A DNA stretch of 64,000 nucleotides from Absidia repens. Its lineage: Eukaryota; Mucoromycota; Mucoromycetes; Mucorales; Cunninghamellaceae. Positions 59,518 to 64,000 of the stretch are shown in pieces. Location: the NCBI GenBank assembly GCA_002105175.1, contig MCGE01000029.1, positions 248,001-312,000 of the forward strand. The letters are read 5' to 3'. Below the pieces are notes generated by a model. The model was not told where the DNA came from, ran no database searches, and saw only the letters and a program-made list of their open reading frames with translations. Position numbers and translations under genes: made by a program. How positions within the stretch are numbered: the first letter of the stretch is position 1; each line of letters starts with the position of its first letter.

Positions 59518-60714
59518 GGTTGATATAGATAAGATTCAAAGAAAGAGAAAGATTGTATTAAATTCGTGAGCACTGCACATATTCCCAATAAATTTGAATT
59601 TCCGCTCTGCCCAAAGCGGTGGTTTAATGTAGGTAGGACTACCCTCTTCCACAATTGGCTTCCCTATTGACAATATCCTCCTTTTCACATTGACTTGATG
59701 AAGACCCAACGACAATAAATATTATATATCGTATTAAATTGGCTTGAAAAATAATCATGACTAGAAACATTGAATAAAAAAAAAAAAGGGTGCATCTGTC
59801 ACTCGGTCAGTAAAGCTTGAACTCATAAGTGATGGTTTACCTTTATAGTCATATTCGATACCATGCTGTATTTATTCTGTATGTCTGCTTAAGAAGCCAC
59901 ATAGAGTTAATAAAAAAAATGAAAAGGCCGGTGGCTACTGGTCTAGAAATTTGAACAAAGATTCTTCCAACTCCAAATATGGTCCGCAGAGTGTGAACGA
60001 CGTTTGTATGAGATTCGGTATAGAATTGGGATTATGAAAACTACACAATTAATACTAACTTCCTATACTACAATGATATTGATTCTTACAATAGCTACAT
60101 GACATACTTGGTGTTATTTTTATGGTGCAGTTTAGCTAGAGGAGTAAAAAAAAGAGGGGGGGGGTCTCAATGCAAAGAAGGTGGAGGTTTTTTTTGGTTT
60201 TTTTTTGCTCAGATATAATTTTCATTTAATACACATATTTGTTGTACTGTGTAAACATACATATTCAAAAAAAAAAAAAAAATTCGTATGAGGGACGATG
60301 TAAAAATAAAAAGGCTAGACATATTTTATTCAGACGTAAATGTAAACTATGGTAGTTAAAATACGTAGCCTAATGATAATACCATGACAACATAACTGTG
60401 AGTAATATAGGGGTATATGAAGATGGGTATAAGTGTGTGGGGATTTTACTGTAGAATAAACACAACATAAAATGAGCGACGTCAATCGAAGAGGGGTAAG
60501 TTAACCAATAGTGAGTGGCAAACTATCCTAAAGTGAAGGGAATAAACTAAATTAGGCCAGGTTTCTTGATCTTTACTGAAGTTACTATCATGACAAGGGG
60601 ACTTCCAGTTTGCTGATTTTTTATAGTGTTGATTGTTGTATGTAATAAATCAAAGAGGTTTCCTTTTTTAAGAAGAAATCGTTGCAAACCATCCCTCATG
60701 AGGCGCTGATTCAA
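59518..60714. other. Intergenic spacer with repeat fragments
   Basis: Mostly AT-rich. At 60290-60450 it includes a minus-orientation fragment of the dispersed repeat (ACATATTTTATTCAGACGTA, then AATGTAAACTATGG), cut off before the core. Nothing coding. Confidence 0.5.
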
Positions 60715-61400
60715 ATCCCGCCCACGTGAATATTTATTTTCACCCATGTTTATTTGTCGCTCTCTTTCTTTTCTTTTTTTTTCCATACTTTTTTTTCTTC
60801 ACCATTAAACCTCTATCGGGTTGTTTTGGACTTATATTAGTGTCAGGACTAGTTTATAAGAGTTTTCAGAACAGGGATTACAAGACGCATGGGGAAACCC
60901 TTTCATTTTGGATTCAGGATTTAGGACAACCATCAATTGGCGATCTGGAGTCTCCATTAGCTTAGTGTAGTGCTAGTTAGTCCATAGTTTTGTATATATA
61001 TTCAAATAAAATATGTCTCTTTTTACCTTTTTCAAACAAAAATGGTTTACGAGGTTCTCTAATTTTTTGTATAACTGATCTCTGTTTTACCGTCACCCCA
61101 TTAGATTGGCGTTACCAGTTGTTACTTCATTAAAAGTTATACTTCAATAAAAGATACTTCTTTTAGTCTTCTTAGTCTTCTTTGTCTTCTATCGTACTGT
61201 ATACTATATAAGATCCCCTTTTACCAATTTACCTTTAGATTAGTGTTGACCATTCTTCACGCTACCTCCATTAGATCCTTAGTTACAATGAACCCTGCGC
61301 CATTAGTTTATTGTGACTACTACTTCAATAAACTATGTTCGTTTTATTAACCATCCTCTAAACCACTATATAATATAGAAAATTGTTATTATGGATATTT
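60715..61400 (+). repeat. Dispersed repeat family, copy 9 (plus orientation)
   Basis: It starts at AATCCCGCCCACGTGAATAT and contains the core GCATGGGGAAACCCTTTCAT near 60890. It continues with TTCAAATAAAATATGTCTCT, TTCAATAAAAGATACTTC and CTTCAATAAACTATGTTCG subrepeats. It closely follows copy 2 in order, and copy 5 when that is read on its minus strand. Confidence 0.75.
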
Positions 61401-62218
61401 ATATAGTGTTTTATCAAACGCCTGTTTTCTAGCTCGTCCGTTATGACTTCACCCCCTTTGTGCCCCAGCGATGATATGCAAGATGGTCCTACTACCCAAG
61501 CACTCATATTAATGAGTCAGTTTCATATCGGTCACGTAGCTAATAATATAAACTATGATATCCTCTACTACACTGGATTTATGGTATATATACCCAGTTC
61601 AGTATTTTCATTGGTATATACTCTCCTCACGCTGTTTTTACATTAGTTTCTACCCATATTTATCCTTATACTGTGGCAAAAGTCATAATACAAACACCCT
61701 CTTTAAATTTAGATTAGCACTGTCCCCTTGTTTATATTCATTTTTAATAAAATATATCCAGCTCTGCTACACATACCAATCCCAGCTTTCATATTACTCT
61801 AGTCACTCAAAGCACTGTCTCTCACTTGTACTATAAAAACAAAAACAAAATAAATAACCCAATCCCACCATTGCCCATTCGCCCATATAAAACGCGTATG
61901 TAAGCCTCTGCCACACACCCACAAGTCCTATATCAATCGTTAGCAACCATACGTAAATTGGTACAGAGAAGACAATAAATCGATAATAAATTGTTTATTG
62001 GTAATATGCGAGGAATCATAAATAGACAAAAGGATAACAATAATAATATAAAAGGTGTGGTAAGAGATATGTCAAAAGTAGATACAAAAAAAAAAAAGAA
62101 AGAAAGAGATGAAGGTTGATAAAAATATATCTATAAGTGTGTGCGAGTGTGTATAAAAGTAATGGGATAGATCATGGTAATAATAATAAAGATGGGTGAA
62201 AGGAGATAGTCAAAACCT
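61401..62218. other. Intergenic spacer
   Basis: The first part resembles degraded repeat tail (TTTAGATTAGCACTGTCC near 61708, TTTTTAATAAAATATATCC near 61741). The second part is the 3' flank of the chitin synthase gene. Confidence 0.45.
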
Positions 62219-63681
62219 TTAGCCAGTAAAAATCTTGAAGATTAAATATAAACATGCACCAATGAATCTAATCGCAGCTAAACCAGCAACACTCCATAAT
62301 AAAGCCCCCTATTTAAAACATAACAATACATTGGATATTAGTAATTCTACCTTTCATCACCATCATACATTATCATCATTTTCTTTTTTCTTACCATGTA
62401 ATAATCCGCACGAGTATTTTTGAGGTCATCGCTCCAAAGGTCAGATGTGTTTGTAATTGCTACCACCAAAATCATATTGGAGAGGATCCAGCCCAGCACC
62501 AATCGAGTTCTAAATGCCTTGTAATAATCTTCTTGTTTTGTTTTTGCATCACGATGTGTTTCTTCCACCTTGACGACTTTCCGTAAATCCAATAATGCCT
62601 CTTCGTACTGTTCATTCAAATCCTTCTGTTCGGTTGGTGCTTCTACTTCCACAGTATGAGTACCATCTTTATCCTTTTTGGTCTTGACTACACCAAGATC
62701 GGTCGCCACGCTGCTGTCCCCCTTGGTCCCCCATGATACATCGTGTGTGTTGCAGAAAGCGTAAATGTTGAGAATATTGACAAAACTAGCGGACATCAGA
62801 ACGTATTGTAAAAGACTACTGAACATATGCCAAGGATCCAAAAATAAGACACTCGCCACAAAGTACATCACATAAGTCGAGACCACCGATACCAAAATAT
62901 TTCTGAAGGTTGATTCTTTCAAGAGGGTCAATATCGTGCCATCCGAGTCCTGCCAAGATGTTACGACGTTGGAGATGCTCACATAGGTGATCCATCCAGT
63001 GCAAAATAGAAGCTAGTGACATAAAAAACAGAAAAAAAGTGTTCAGTTCACGCCCAGTGTTTCCTGCACCCACAACGCTCCATTGCCATTTCAGAACTTA
63101 CGTAGCCCATAATCAGACTCAGGCACAACATGATAATAGTATACGCTGTCTTGAATCCTTGTGGTCGATTACCTAAGGCAAGCACCTGGAAAAAAAGGGG
63201 GGAAATGAGAGAATTAGTATACCATATAATAGTTATATACAAGCGTATTTCATATAGTACTTACGAATTGCACAATCAACAAGAAGAGATAAACGTAATT
63301 TAGGACAATATGCACGATTTGTCCTATGGTATCGGAGAAAGGCTTTTTGTTCAATCCTGGGTCATAAATGGCAGTGGACATGATATAAAACACCAAGTAG
63401 TAATTTCCCTAATAAAGATGGATGAAAGAGGATGAGCACGTCAAATCGGTGGATGTAGGGAGATTATCTTACCAGTGCAAACCAAGAGAAAAACAAGTTC
63501 ACAAGTTGATAGAGATCTTCCACCATGAAAAACAGTTTCCGGAAAATGTTATGATCAGAAGACCATACTTTTCGCCAATGCACCATAGAATAGATACCAG
63601 CGAAAAAGGAACCATTCAGCCATCGTCGTCGTTGTGAGATGAATTCAGGAACCTAAAAAATAAAGAAAGAGAGACGAGACG

Positions 63682-63717
<36 letters not shown>

Positions 63718-64000
63718 CAGCCGGTGACTTAAATAGAAAAAAAAAAAAAAAAAAGAACCAAAAATTATGCACAACGCTTACATTATCAGGCACGTCAGTT
63801 TCCCCAAAGGCATTGGAAACGTAATGTAAAGTCCATGATGCGTCCTTCTTCGCCACCAATTCATAACATAAAATACGATCTTCGGCAAGGTACATATTGG
63901 CTTCAAAAATCCCAGCATCGCTACCATGAAGGACTTCACCGAGGAAGTATTTTTCCAGAGGACCTCGACCATTGACATCATTTTGAAGAGCAGAGTAACG
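62219..64000 (-). CDS. Chitin synthase, C-terminal part (cut by right edge)
   Basis: The visible exons are about 64000-63780, 63652-63472, 63413-63266, 63186-63103, 63012-62395 and 62308-62219. The catalytic part shows [37 protein letters not shown] and the hallmark [20 protein letters not shown]. The C-terminal membrane domain follows, with helices such as FVLALGNRP and [18 protein letters not shown], and ends [13 protein letters not shown]. The enzyme polymerises GlcNAc from UDP-GlcNAc and extrudes chitin across the plasma membrane. The pattern around EDRILC and QRRRW suits the class I-III branch. A Lys/Glu-rich loop ([20 protein letters not shown]) lies before the last helices. The N-terminal half lies beyond the window. 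Confidence 0.93.

Noticed and set aside
60705..60725. GATTCAAATCCCGCC resembles a tRNA B box, suggesting a tRNA-derived SINE
   Set aside because: No matching A box at the right distance, no clover-leaf, and the other repeat copies do not keep the motif.
1..64000. CRISPR arrays, rRNA genes, bacterial operons
   Set aside because: No regularly spaced direct repeats with unique spacers and no rRNA motifs were seen; gene structure is eukaryotic throughout.

Overview
The window is nuclear DNA of a filamentous fungus. The chitin synthase, the fungal pore-membrane nucleoporin Pom152, the vacuolar Ca2+/H+ exchanger, the AP-1-like bZIP factor and the CTP-dependent diacylglycerol kinase are all fungal in character. 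Short GT-AG introns in nearly every gene, AT-rich spacers full of oligo-A/oligo-T runs and T-rich stretches just before start codons suggest an early-diverging (Mucoromycota-like) lineage. That lineage is an inference from style and content, not from an alignment. All exon borders were assigned by eye and may be off by a base.

Left part (1-21.5 kb): a membrane protein with a degenerate kinase-like tail (cut by the left edge), an F-box/LRR protein, a messy possible gene remnant (5.4-6.7 kb), a UBTD-type ubiquitin-like protein, two small unknown proteins, a rolling-stone-like membrane protein, a TMEM62-like metallophosphoesterase and, divergently, a bZIP factor with two GC-AG introns.

Middle (21.5-42.5 kb): ribosomal protein eL8, a short spliced unknown gene, Dgk1-like kinase divergent from a small mitochondrial protein, a VAMP7-type R-SNARE, an F-box/WD40 protein with an apparent 1-base frameshift, a type I membrane protein, a disordered Ala/Thr-rich protein with repeated basic helical modules, and arginyl-tRNA synthetase, also with an apparent 1-base frameshift.

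Right part (42.5-64 kb): a repeat-rich 3.5 kb block (dispersed repeats, a triple 120-bp tandem repeat, a G-rich insertion), a decayed gene, a 13-exon vacuolar Ca2+/H+ exchanger, a Gln/His/Pro-rich protein, Pom152, ribosomal protein eL14 and the 3' part of a chitin synthase gene.

The most distinctive non-genic content is one dispersed repeat family found at nine or more places, in both orientations. It carries a conserved core (CATGGGGAAACCCTTTCATT) and a series of AATAAA-containing subrepeats. There is no rRNA, no convincing tRNA and no CRISPR array. The genes are housekeeping genes in ordinary fungal order and do not form a pathway cluster. I did not find a convincing new multi-gene system. 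The most promising unknowns are the repeat family, the 120-bp tandem element, the kinase-like receptor and several short spliced genes.
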